Position numbers and translations under genes: made by a program. The notes under the pieces were generated by a model. That model searched no databases. It saw only the letters and a program-made list of their open reading frames with translations, and was not told the origin of the DNA. A stretch of DNA of 64,000 nucleotides from Pelodictyon phaeoclathratiforme BU-1 (lineage in GTDB: Bacteria > Bacteroidota > Chlorobiia > Chlorobiales > Chlorobiaceae): NCBI RefSeq assembly GCF_000020645.1, contig NC_011060.1, positions 370,501 through 434,500 on the forward strand, given 5' to 3'. This document shows positions 26,367-33,906 of the stretch, piece by piece. The first letter of the stretch is position 1. Every line of letters starts with the position of its first letter.

Positions 26367-27436
26367 GGTTTAGTGATAAGGGTTTTATGCCGAAGCTCCG
26401 CTATGGTTGCGGTTCCGGTCAGGAACATGACTGCCCTGAGATCGTTCAGCCAGGATGTAATGGTCTCTTCAAGAACACCGTCATGAAGAGCTTTGAGAAG
26501 AGCTCTTGCCGAAGCGGCCAGTTGTGCTCCAAGGGCGAGGGATTTGGCGACATCCATACCACTCCCGACACCTCCTGAAGCAACGATTTCAATTCCGTTC
26601 AAACCGGGCGACTCTTTTTTCAGAGCGCCAATATCAATCAGGCATTGTGCCGTAGGAATTCCCCAGTTCAGCAGCTCATCCAGAGCCTGCAGGCTGAAGC
26701 GCCTCTCCTGGCCAAACTGCCGGGTATAGCGAATCTCCTCAACCTTCTGCCAACTGATGCCTCCTGCGCCGGCAACATCAATCGCCTTTACTCCAGCCGC
26801 AATGAGCTGCCGCGCAGCAGATGCCGAAATGCCGCATCCAACCTCTTTCACAAGAACCGGCACCGGAATTTTGGCAGAGAGTAGAGCAAGCTGTTCAAGC
26901 ACATGGCGGAAATCGGTATTCCCTTCAGGTTGAAAAAGCTCCTGTGCGGCATTCAGATGGACAATCAGCCCATCAGCCCTCAGCAGCTCCAGCATGGTAT
27001 TGATCTCGCTTTCCGTCAGCCCCTTCGCAACCTCTGGCGCTCCGATGTTCGCAAAAATCTGTACAGTCGGCGCATATTTCCGTACAACAGCAAAGCTCTC
27101 CCGGTACGAACGGTTTTCCAGCGCCTGCCGCATACTGCCCACCCCAAGCGGAATCCCAAACCGTTCAGCCGCCTCAGCAAGGCGCTGGTTGAGTGTTGCC
27201 GCTTCGCTGTACCCACCCGTCATTGACGAGATCATCAGCGGTGCGCCGATGCTCTTTCCAAGAAAAGAGGTCGAAAGATCAATATCGGAAAACGAGATCT
27301 CCGGCAACGCAGCATGCTCAAAGGCAAAGCGCTCAAACCCCGTCGTTTTTCCGTTAAAGACAACGTCGCCATGCAGGCAGATCTCGATGTGATCCTGCTT
27401 GCGCTCGGTTGTTCTGCTGTTTGCTGTTTCGCTCAT
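26363..27436 (-). CDS. fni: Type 2 isopentenyl-diphosphate delta-isomerase
   Basis: FMN-dependent interconversion of IPP and DMAPP. 357 aa TIM barrel: RKQDHIEICLHGDV at the N-terminus, APLMISSMTGGYSEAATLNQ, GVGSMRQALENRSYRESFAV, VLVKEVGCGISASAARQLIA and VASGGVGSGMDVAKSLALGA. ispH of the MEP pathway is at the end of this window, so the isomerase would balance the IspH products. A promoter (TTGCGT, 16 nt, TATATT) lies about 65 nt upstream. Confidence 0.95.
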   Translation of the reverse strand: MSETANSRTTERKQDHIEICLHGDVVFNGKTTGFERFAFEHAALPEISFSDIDLSTSFLGKSIGAPLMISSMTGGYSEAATLNQRLAEAAERFGIPLGVGSMRQALENRSYRESFAVVRKYAPTVQIFANIGAPEVAKGLTESEINTMLELLRADGLIVHLNAAQELFQPEGNTDFRHVLEQLALLSAKIPVPVLVKEVGCGISASAARQLIAAGVKAIDVAGAGGISWQKVEEIRYTRQFGQERRFSLQALDELLNWGIPTAQCLIDIGALKKESPGLNGIEIVASGGVGSGMDVAKSLALGAQLAASARALLKALHDGVLEETITSWLNDLRAVMFLTGTATIAELRHKTLITKP

Positions 27437-27498
27437 GCCGTCCCGGATGCCCCTCTTGCAGGATTGGTGATAGTTGCGGTTTTAAAATTTAATCCAGT

Positions 27499-27526
27499 AA
27501 TATATACCATAAACATGAGTACGCAA
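27499..27526 (-). promoter_or_regulatory. Predicted promoter of fni
   Basis: On the minus strand TTGCGT (27526-27521), a 16-nt spacer and TATATT (27504-27499), about 60 nt before the fni ATG. Confidence 0.55.
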
Positions 27527-27878
27527 TAACAGAAGAGGTTCAGCCACCCTTTATTGTTGCGCTCGAAGGGGCTGCAGCGTGTTTGCGGGCGTTGCCGGGC
27601 TGTGTTTTCAGTTAGGGGTACTTGCTGCCGTGATGCGATCTGGCACAAGGCGGGCTATTTTTGATGGCGTCAAGTATTTTCCTTGTTGAGGTCAAAGTCT
27701 CAAAACCTGAAAAAATTGATGTAAAAAGGCATTTATTGCTTATTCTGATTACTGACCTACAATACCAAATTTGTTAAGCTTGATTTGCTACGTACTATTA
27801 TTTTAGCGCCAAACTATCTCATCCAGCTTATCAGTAAGTCAGACAGCATTACCTGCAAGACACGAAATGCAAAGTATT

Positions 27879-27886
27879 GTATAAAA
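27879..27886. repeat. Target site duplication, left copy
   Basis: GTATAAAA directly abuts the left end of the insertion sequence and is repeated exactly at 31063-31070. Eight-base duplications are usual for ISL3-family elements. Confidence 0.9.
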
Positions 27887-27916
27887 GGCTCTTCGCGCAT
27901 TTTAATGGAAAAGAAA
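27887..27916. repeat. Left terminal inverted repeat of the ISL3 element
   Basis: Starts GGCTCTTCGCGC and pairs imperfectly with 31033-31062. The conserved blocks are GGCTCT, CGC, TTTA and TGGAA. Confidence 0.85.
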
Positions 27917-27934
27917 TTTCATTTTACGGCACCC

Positions 27935-28080
27935 TCAGATTTTCATATCCAGTTTCCCACAGTAAAAGAGGATCCTTGTTCGATAGCTTTCGAAGCCTCG
28001 AAACCCTCGAGCAGTTGCTTTTATTAACTGGATTTTGCTGTTTATTCCTTCCGATATAGCGTTGCTGACTTGATGTTTGA
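27935..28080 (-). CDS. ISL3 transposase, 3' exon
   Basis: The last 48 codons of the transposase. They read KHQVSNAISEGINSKIQ, then ARGFRGFESYRTRILFYCGK, the strongly conserved end of ISL3-family DDE transposases. The Glu of SEGIN is the expected third catalytic acid. The frame continues upstream into the intron as a chance open stretch, so this exon has no start of its own. Joining to 29916-30990 gives 1221 bases, exactly 407 codons including the stop. Confidence 0.88.
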
Positions 28081-28083
28081 GGT

Positions 28084-28154
28084 GAGTAGACCGGAGGAAT
28101 TTCACCTCCAGCCCCTCGCAGATCCGGACAGGAACGTCCCCGCTCATCCGGCTC
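28084..28154 (-). ncRNA. Group II intron domains V and VI
   Basis: Domain V is 34 nt with the AGC triad at its 5' strand, and domain VI has the branch-point A bulged at 28087. The 3-nt linker between them is TGC. These are the catalytic and lariat-forming parts of the ribozyme. One G-A mismatch interrupts the lower stem of domain V where a G-U pair is usual. Confidence 0.82.
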
Positions 28155-28157
28155 CCA

Positions 28158-29399
28158 TCATCTAGCCATCGAGGTATACCCCGCTTTCCAATGCGCAAAT
28201 AAGTTTGGATTCTCTTCCGCCAGAAGTCGCAGTTTTCTGCTTGCTCTGGTTTTGTGCCCACTCAATTGCTTGTACTTTCTCATCATCCAGTGTGCCAAGT
28301 AATAGTTCATGTGTTGCCAAACCGGAGCCATTGCTGAACCGTAAAATCGCGTGTAGTAGTTCTTCCATCCCCTCAGTATCGGGTTGAACTGTGCTGATAA
28401 ATCCGCAAGTTCCAAGCTGTTTTTGAGCTGTAGCTTCCACCTTCTGATCGTCTGCCGCATGTGTCGCAGTGCATCCCGGCTTACTCCCGGCAGAAACCCA
28501 ATAAAGTAAGTTCCATCTTTCTTCTTGGCTTCCCGTGAACAGAAGGTAAAACCAAGAAATGTAAACTGATTTACTGGATGCTCGTCCTTGCGATTGCTAT
28601 CCCTGCAATACACTATTTGCGTCTTATCAGGGTGTAACTCTAATCCGCACTCACGAAAACGCTCACCAATCTTTCGCTTTACCAGCTCTGCCTGTATCTT
28701 GCTTTTACAGTGAAGAACGCCATCATCGGAGTACCGACAAAACGGCACACCGGGTAGATTTTCGCTCACCCACCGGTCAAACGCATAGTGCAGAAACAGG
28801 TTCGCCAACAGTGGACTCACCACTCCCCCTTGGGGCGTTCCTTTTGTCCGTTCTATCAGCTCACCTTCCGGGGTCTCCATCGGTGCCTTTAGCCACCGCT
28901 CTACGTAAAGAAAAACCCAAGGAGTTTGGCAATGTTTCCGAAGAGCGCGCATTAACAACTCATGATCGATGTTATCAAACAGCCCCTTGATGTCGAATTC
29001 TACAACCCAATCATATTCCCAATTTCTCTTCCTCACTACAGCTATAGCGTCATGAGCTGAACGCCCCGGACGATAACCATACGAATCTTCATGAAAAACT
29101 GGTTCCAATATGGGCTCAAGCACCATTTTTACAACGCTTTGAGCTACCCTGTCCGCCACGGTTGGAACACCAAGCATACGCACTCCTCCAGATTTCTTCG
29201 GAATGCCCACACCCCTTACCGGCGGCGGAAAATAACTGCCGGAACTGAGCCTGTTCCATACCTTGTACAGGTTGTCTTTCAGTTTTGTTTCAAATGCCTG
29301 TAACGATTCTCGGTCTACACCGGCTGCACCTCCATTAGATTTCACTTGTTGATACGCTTTCAAGACAAGTTCTTTGGAAATTTCATATGGCTTTGTCAT
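28158..29399 (-). CDS. Group II intron reverse transcriptase/maturase
   Basis: 413 aa. Retroviral-type RT blocks are in order: GVDRESLQAFETKLKDNLYK, VRGVGIPKKSGGVRMLGVPT, DIKGLFDNIDHELLMRALRK, GTPQGGVVSPLLANLFLHYA and the active site CRYSDDGVLHC. YSDD replaces the usual YADD. The maturase X domain follows (LSAQFNPILRGWKNYYTRFY), and the protein ends at AGYTSMAR without an HNH endonuclease domain. It helps splice the intron and copies it into DNA. Intron lineages lacking the endonuclease often use nascent strands at replication forks. Stop TGA at 28158 sits 4 nt before domain V. Confidence 0.95.
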   Translation of the reverse strand: MTKPYEISKELVLKAYQQVKSNGGAAGVDRESLQAFETKLKDNLYKVWNRLSSGSYFPPPVRGVGIPKKSGGVRMLGVPTVADRVAQSVVKMVLEPILEPVFHEDSYGYRPGRSAHDAIAVVRKRNWEYDWVVEFDIKGLFDNIDHELLMRALRKHCQTPWVFLYVERWLKAPMETPEGELIERTKGTPQGGVVSPLLANLFLHYAFDRWVSENLPGVPFCRYSDDGVLHCKSKIQAELVKRKIGERFRECGLELHPDKTQIVYCRDSNRKDEHPVNQFTFLGFTFCSREAKKKDGTYFIGFLPGVSRDALRHMRQTIRRWKLQLKNSLELADLSAQFNPILRGWKNYYTRFYGSAMAPVWQHMNYYLAHWMMRKYKQLSGHKTRASRKLRLLAEENPNLFAHWKAGYTSMAR

Positions 29400-29686
29400 A
29401 CCGAAAAGCTCCTTCTGTTTGCACAGTTGACATGACTGTATGACCAGATGACGCGACCCCTTTGCTCCAGCCTCATTACAAGGCTTTCATTGCTCGTACG
29501 AGTCGCTCCGTCCCTTGATGGCGCATTGGTATTATCGGCCTCGCTTTTTACACTTGCGCCTTTCCCTTTGCATCGCCAACGAAGGTTCCTGTAGTTCAAT
29601 ACAAGAGCCCGAACCAGGATCACGCTGCCTTTATGCCGGACACCGCTTGGCCAGTAAACAGGTTTCCGCCAAACTTTTCCTGAATT

Positions 29687-29693
29687 AACTACT
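29687..29693 (-). other. Candidate EBS1 of the group II intron
   Basis: AGTAGTT on the minus strand, about 225 nt into the intron, is complementary to the last seven bases of exon 1 (AATTACT) with one G-U wobble. The position fits EBS1 in domain I. Confidence 0.6.
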
Positions 29694-29915
29694 CCCTTCA
29701 GTTTTGATGTCATCTTAATCTTTTCGACACGTTCACGGCAGTTTGTTTGTACTCGTCTTCCTTGGCTCACACCTGACATCTTTACGATGCCTTTTCCGTA
29801 ACGCTCACGACAAGGGCTTTTGACTAATGCCGCTTACGGTGGTTTGCACCCTGCTCCTGCAAGCCGAATGCGAGGGGACTTCCCTCATCTCTTATAATGC
29901 TTGGCTACAGCGCAC

Positions 29916-30990
29916 AGTAATTGAGAATGTTCCCTTTATGACGTTCCATCATATCTTTCACTTTTATCAGTGGCTTCAGTTTTGTCTTGTCGACTAACTC
30001 ACACCAGTACGCGAAAAATATCTCGCCCCTCAGTCCTGATGAGCAGTTCCAGAAATCACGAAAGATATTCTTCAACACCCAAGCCACACCGGTCTTAAAT
30101 TCGCATGCTATCAACTCGTTAAACCGTGTTTTTTGGCTCTTGGTCATCTTTTCGGGATTTCGAAGCCAGGTGTATTTCGAGCCAACCAACCTTGTATCCC
30201 CATCTTTCTTCAGTTCCTGTGATTCCTGATGCCGAACCTTGTTAACTGCGTCATTAAGATATTTGCTGATGTGAAACCGGTCGTGAACAATATCAGCCGC
30301 AGGAAGGAGCTTATGTGTAGCTGTTGCAAAGGCTTGCCACATATCCAGCGATACCGACTTAACTGCCTTTCGTTGTTGTTTTGAAAGGGTTCCTAACAGC
30401 TTTTTCGTTGCTGTCAGTGTCCGATCCTCAATGACATCAAGTACTCGGCTTTTATCAAGATCATTGAGTATGGTGATGTATTTCTGGCCCGACCTGAAGC
30501 TTTTTTCGTCCATACCTACATGCACTACATCATCGGGCTCACGGCGTAGAAGTCCTCGCTCTACAGCACGTTTCATAATCTGATCCACAGCATGCCAATC
30601 AAGCTTGAGTATATTTGAGGCCGCTTGTACACTGGAACAGTGCTGGAGCAGAGCAACGGCAAAACCTTCAAACATGAGGGTAAAACGGGAATGGGGGGCC
30701 GCCCAAGGGACTGCTATGGTCTTCACACCACACGTTTCGCACTGACAACGGGGAATGCGTGCTATGATGATGGTTTCAAACTGCATGGTATCAAGATGCC
30801 GCCAACGTTGTTCAGGGGCCTTGTCATAGGCTTTCCCGCGCACCCCACATTGAGGGCATATTACTTCATCGCCTACAAAACGGAGGTGAACTTCTATCTT
30901 CAGACCAGAAACGGAAAGGTTGACATCATCGACCTCCCAGATGGCAGGAAATCCCAGTAATTGCTGGTAATGCTCGGTTAGTTTTTGCAT
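29916..30990 (-). CDS. ISL3 transposase, 5' exon
   Basis: 358 codons plus one base. The N-terminal zinc-binding part has CPQCGVRG and CQCETCGVKT. A helix-turn-helix region follows (VQAASNILKLDWHAVDQIMK). Two catalytic Asp are seen in VVHVGMDEKSFRSGQKY and VSLDMWQAFATATHKLLP, with ADIVHDRFHISKYLNDAV. The exon stops at ERHKGNILNYC-like sequence; ILNY is conserved but the next codons are intron sequence. Spliced protein reads NYFKHQVSNA at the join. Without splicing the protein lacks the catalytic Glu and should be inactive. Confidence 0.9.
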
Positions 30991-31032
30991 CTTGGTGGTT
31001 AGGATTGAAATACTGCAGTCTACAATTTTATC

Positions 31033-31062
31033 CCATCATTCCACTAAATTATGCGGAGAGCC
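31033..31062. repeat. Right terminal inverted repeat of the ISL3 element
   Basis: Its reverse complement begins GGCTCTCCGCATAATTTAGT and matches the left end imperfectly. Confidence 0.85.
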
Positions 31063-31070
31063 GTATAAAA
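31063..31070. repeat. Target site duplication, right copy
   Basis: GTATAAAA, identical to 27879-27886. Confidence 0.9.
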
Positions 31071-31081
31071 AATAAAATAAT

Positions 31082-31233
31082 ATGACTAAAAAAAGAATAG
31101 GTAAGACAGAGTTTGTTAAATGGTTTGGACCAGTGCTCGAAGCTTTAAGGAAAAAGTAGGGCTTGGTGTTACACCAAGGACGGTTTATGAACCGGACATG
31201 ACTTTTTTTGAACAGTATAGAGAAAAGAAATAA
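31082..31233 (+). pseudogene. Remnant resembling an Mrr-type N-terminal winged helix
   Basis: ATG 31082 opens 25 codons: MTKKRIGKTEFVKWFGPVLE then ALRKK and a stop at 31157-31159. In another frame GLGVTPRTVYEPDMTFFEQY then REKK and a stop follow without a gap. The two pieces joined resemble the start of the winged-helix domain that precedes the Mrr restriction nuclease domain (KTEFV.WF.PLL.ALR.LGG.ATP..V). The nuclease part is absent. Assigned from memory of the motif only. Confidence 0.35.
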
Positions 31234-31434
31234 AGCTGGTAAAATGGGCATACTATAATTTCGTTGTCAAATATTGTTTGAAAAATACAGATTTACTCGC
31301 TACTTTTGGTGTTAGTACTATAAATCAGTGACAGTATTATTTTATTTGAGTTCAAATGATTCTGAAAAAATATGATAAGGTGGTGTTGTGAAGCGGATTC
31401 CTATTGAAATTTGAAAAATTTGAGGTTGAAAAAT

Positions 31435-31600
31435 ATGCCGAATATTGCAAATCTCAAAATCCCTCTATCAGGTAGGTTGGGAAAGTTTTCTGGATATTTT
31501 AAAGGATTTTTATAGTATCCATATTCATGATCACTTGAGCATTACATTTATATGACAGTACAATCAGGGTCATGAAGTTGAAGTAGGGAATTGCCATTAA
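31435..31600 (+). pseudogene. Decayed HigB-type toxin gene (RelE/ParE superfamily)
   Basis: Pieces of a HigB toxin in changing frames: IANLKIPLSGRLGKFSG, then after a frame change KDFYSIHIHDHLSITFI, a TGA where Trp is expected, then QYNQGHEVEVGNCH and a stop. This follows the family pattern L.IPP.NRLE.L.GDR.G.YSIRIN.Q.RI.F.W..G.A..VEI.DYH in order. The N-terminal part is not readable. The higA remnant begins 4 bp later, in the usual toxin-first order. Confidence 0.65.
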
Positions 31601-31603
31601 TGA

Positions 31604-31874
31604 ATGAGAGAAATGCATAAACTGAATAATATACAGTTGTGTGAAGTATTGATTGTGGTGCTTTTGGTTTTTGCATATCGCATGTAAAAGGTTCTGGAAA
31701 TGCCACAGAAGAAGGATTTCATAAAATATAAACTGGAAGCGAAGGATAACTGCTGATACTGCCTTGATACTTGGATCCTATTTTGGAAATTCTCCAAAAT
31801 CCCGGCTTGGTTTACAGCATAATTTTGATATTGAAGCAGAATGGTTTGATCTACCTGTGGGTTTGAAAAAATAA
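31604..31874 (+). pseudogene. Decayed HigA-type antitoxin gene (XRE family)
   Basis: The start MREMHKLNNIQLCEVLI matches the usual HPGEVL region. After a stop codon KVLEMPQK reads on, then a frame change gives RIS, a stop, NINWKRRITADTALILG and SYFGNSPKSRLGLQHNFDIE. This matches the HigA order A.YRLAK...IP..RIS.I..GKR.ITADTALRL..FFG.SP.FWL.LQ..YD. Two stops and one frameshift make it non-functional. Confidence 0.7.
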
Positions 31875-31966
31875 AACGAATAAGAGCTGAAAATGTCTTG
31901 CAAAAAGCGATAGGTTCAATATTTGATTTGATAAAGAATTAAAAACTTCATAAAAATTATTGTACC

Positions 31967-32203
31967 ATGATTACTGATACGCAGAGAAGAATGCAAATAT
32001 TAAGAAAAGTACACCGGATCCCTGTTGATAAACTAAAAGAGTTGGACGAGTTTGTTTCAAAGCTTGAAGAAGGTATTGTAACAAAATCTAAAGCTCTTTC
32101 ATTTGCAGGATCGTGGCGAGATATTGATGATACAGTATTCGATGAATTAACAAATAACTTGATAAGCAATCGTCAGAGAAACAGGAGGAGGATTGATGAA
32201 TAG
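31967..32203 (+). CDS. VapB-like antitoxin
   Basis: 78 aa. IPVDKLKELDEFVSKLEEG, then SFAGSWRDIDDTVFDELTNN, the second part recalling the SFAG.W.D.DDE.FD.L segment common in antitoxins paired with PIN toxins. It probably binds its own promoter and blocks the toxin. The last codons overlap the toxin gene, the standard layout for such pairs. Codon use is AT-rich compared with the core genes nearby, suggesting acquisition. Confidence 0.75.
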   Translation: MITDTQRRMQILRKVHRIPVDKLKELDEFVSKLEEGIVTKSKALSFAGSWRDIDDTVFDELTNNLISNRQRNRRRIDE

Positions 32204-32609
32204 AGTTCTTGTTGATACGGATATTTTGTCATATTATTTTAAAGGTGATCAAGTTGTTGTTGGTAATTTTGAAAAATATTTGCAGCAATATGATTTGATC
32301 GAAATAAGTTTAATAACGTATTACGAAATTGTTGGAGGGCTATTGGCAAAAAGTGCACTAAAGCAATTGACCGTATTTGAGGATTTTGTTGTTGAAAATA
32401 TTGTTCTTCCAATGACTGATAAATCAGCAAAGATTTCTGCGGAATTGTATTCTTTATTGAGACAGACTGGTAAAATAATTGATGATATTGATTTGTTGAT
32501 TGCTGGCATTGCGATTGAGAATGATATGACTCTGGTTACCAATAACGAGAGCCATTTCGGAAGGATTTCTGGTTTAAGGATTGAGAATTGGAAAAAGCAG
32601 GGCCAATAA
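32196..32609 (+). CDS. VapC-type PIN domain toxin
   Basis: 137 aa PIN-domain ribonuclease. Acidic residues of the active site are seen in RVLVDTDILSYYFKGD, LITYYEIVGGLL, KIIDDIDLLIAGIAIEND and LVTNNESHF. ATG 32196 has AGGAGGA 4 nt before it; the antitoxin stop lies inside the first codons (8-bp overlap). It would cut RNA, typically tRNA or rRNA, when free of antitoxin. It looks intact. Confidence 0.85.
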   Translation: MNRVLVDTDILSYYFKGDQVVVGNFEKYLQQYDLIEISLITYYEIVGGLLAKSALKQLTVFEDFVVENIVLPMTDKSAKISAELYSLLRQTGKIIDDIDLLIAGIAIENDMTLVTNNESHFGRISGLRIENWKKQGQ

Positions 32610-32623
32610 AAGGCAAGATTGTT

Positions 32624-33892
32624 ATGCTGAAAACCTTGTTCTCCATAGCCGTGCGTCATCTGCTCGGGCGACGTCGGCAGACGCTGACCACTATTCTTGG
32701 TGTGGCGGTCAGTACGATGGTGCTGATTACCACCAACTCCCTTACCCGCGGTCTGCTCGACTCTTTTGTTGAGACCATTGTGAACGTTGCGCCTCACATT
32801 ACGCTGAAGGGCGAATCCATGCGTCCCATGCCAGTTAATCTTTTTGAAGAGGAGCGCTCCCTCTCGGTTGCCTTTGTTGACAACAACATCAAAAAGCTTG
32901 ATCCGGAAGAGGTGCGTAATTATCGTCAGATTCTTACGGTGTTTAGTTCTCCGACCTATGAAAAAAAGATTCTTGCCGCATCCCCCTATGTTCTTTCGCA
33001 GGTTATGGCTGTCAAAGGAAGCCGGAACCAGCCGCTGGTGCTCAAGGGTGTTCTGATTGAGAGAGAGGATGCGATCAGCGGTATCGGCAAAAAATTGACA
33101 CAGGGTAACATCGCCCTGTTTGAAAAAACCCCCAATGCGCTCCTTGTGGGACGAACGGTTGCAAGGGATATGAACCTTAAAATGAATGACCTGGTAGTGA
33201 TCATCCCCTCATCCGGAAAGAGTCGGCAGTGCAAGGTTGCCGGGATCTTTTTTTCCGGCGTCAATGCGGTCGATAACAGTGTTTTTGTTTCACTCAAACT
33301 AGCCCAGATCATTGAAGGGTTGCCAGCAAACAAGGTAACAGGCATAGCGCTGAAAGTGGCCGATCCCTTTGTCAATGCTGCACTTGCCAGCGAACTCGAA
33401 CGGATTACCGGCTACCGTTGCCTCACCTGGCAGGAGGAAAACGCCAGTATTCTCTCCCTTTTCGCCCGCATCGGGTACATCGTTTTCTCTCTGGTGGCTT
33501 TTGTCGGCGTTGTCTCCGGGTTCGGTGTGGCGAATATTCTCGTGACCACCGTTTTTGAAAAGAGCCGCGACATAGCTATCATGAAGTCCTTTGGATTTTC
33601 TGCACGTCAGTTGGTTGCCATGTTTGTTCTTGAAGGGTTTATGGTTGGATTGGCGGGCGCTCTTGTTGGTGGGGTTCTTGCACTTGGTGCGATCGATCTC
33701 TTTGCCAGTTTGCCTGTCGAAAGTTCACAAGGCCCGCTGACCAAAACCGGTTTCAGCATGTCCTATAATCCCCTCTATTTTCTGCTCATCATCGGCATAA
33801 CGGTTCTGATCAGTACGCTTGCGGCTATTCTGCCCTCAGCCAGAGCAGCCAAACTTGAACCGGTCAGTGTGCTCCGCGACAGCAGTCTGTAG
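32624..33892 (+). CDS. ABC transporter permease, FtsX/LolE/MacB type
   Basis: About 422 aa. The first transmembrane helix is in TILGVAVSTMVLITTNSLTR, followed by a periplasmic domain (residues about 45-280) and three C-terminal helices with the FtsX-like signature DIAIMKSFGFSARQLVAMFV and ILPSARAAKLEPVSVLRD. Such proteins extract lipoproteins or drive mechanotransmission with a LolD/MacB-type ATPase. None is adjacent; the convergent neighbour is a complete exporter on its own. The frame opens earlier with TTG (32588), but ATG 32624 gives the proper N-terminus. Confidence 0.82.
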   Translation: MLKTLFSIAVRHLLGRRRQTLTTILGVAVSTMVLITTNSLTRGLLDSFVETIVNVAPHITLKGESMRPMPVNLFEEERSLSVAFVDNNIKKLDPEEVRNYRQILTVFSSPTYEKKILAASPYVLSQVMAVKGSRNQPLVLKGVLIEREDAISGIGKKLTQGNIALFEKTPNALLVGRTVARDMNLKMNDLVVIIPSSGKSRQCKVAGIFFSGVNAVDNSVFVSLKLAQIIEGLPANKVTGIALKVADPFVNAALASELERITGYRCLTWQEENASILSLFARIGYIVFSLVAFVGVVSGFGVANILVTTVFEKSRDIAIMKSFGFSARQLVAMFVLEGFMVGLAGALVGGVLALGAIDLFASLPVESSQGPLTKTGFSMSYNPLYFLLIIGITVLISTLAAILPSARAAKLEPVSVLRDSSL

Positions 33893-33906
33893 CGTTGAGT
33901 CCACAT

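Larger units (their letters stand above)
27437..27886. other. Intergenic region left of the insertion sequence
   Basis: 450 bp holding the fni promoter and no recognised gene. A 37-codon frame at 27664-27777 (MASSIFLVEVKVSKPEKIDV at its start) has no clear ribosome site and no known relative. The region ends with the left copy of the 8-bp target duplication. Confidence 0.5.
28081..29915 (-). mobile_element. Group II intron with reverse transcriptase, inserted in the transposase gene
   Basis: The 5' end is GTGCG (minus strand, 29915 downward), the group II consensus. About 515 nt of ribozyme domains I-III precede the reverse transcriptase frame. Domain V (28121-28154, 34 nt) begins GAGCCGGA and ends TCCGGATC. 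Domain VI (28084-28117) pairs over 13 positions with a single bulged A at 28087, seven bases from the 3' end. EBS1 AGTAGTT (29687-29693) pairs with the last seven exon bases AATTACT, with one G-U pair, which fixes the 5' splice site. The 3' end CACC departs from the usual AY; shifting both sites by one base would also keep the frame. Confidence 0.88.
27887..31062 (-). mobile_element. ISL3-family insertion sequence interrupted by a group II intron
   Basis: The element runs from GGCTCTTCGCGC at the left end to the reverse complement of GGCTCTCCGCAT at the right end; over 30 bases the imperfect terminal inverted repeats agree at about 23. Both ends are flanked by GTATAAAA. The total is 3176 bp; without the 1835-bp intron it would be 1341 bp, a normal ISL3 size. 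It carries one transposase gene on the minus strand, split in two by the intron. No other passenger gene is present. Confidence 0.92.
31234..31966. other. Spacer around the decayed higBA locus
   Basis: AT-rich, with no open gene. Besides the higB and higA remnants, the stretch 31875-31966 codes IRAENVLQKAIGSIFDLIKN in frame with the higA end, possibly an old C-terminal extension, and should contain the promoter of the vapBC pair. Confidence 0.5.

Noticed and set aside
27935..28261. 108-codon frame as a separate gene
   Set aside because: Only the last 48 codons match a protein (transposase exon 2). The front part is intron domain V/VI and the end of the reverse transcriptase gene in another frame.
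29396..29779. 127-codon frame upstream of the intron reverse transcriptase
   Set aside because: It lies in ribozyme domains I-III, including EBS1. The translation is basic and unpatterned, so it is RNA structure rather than protein.
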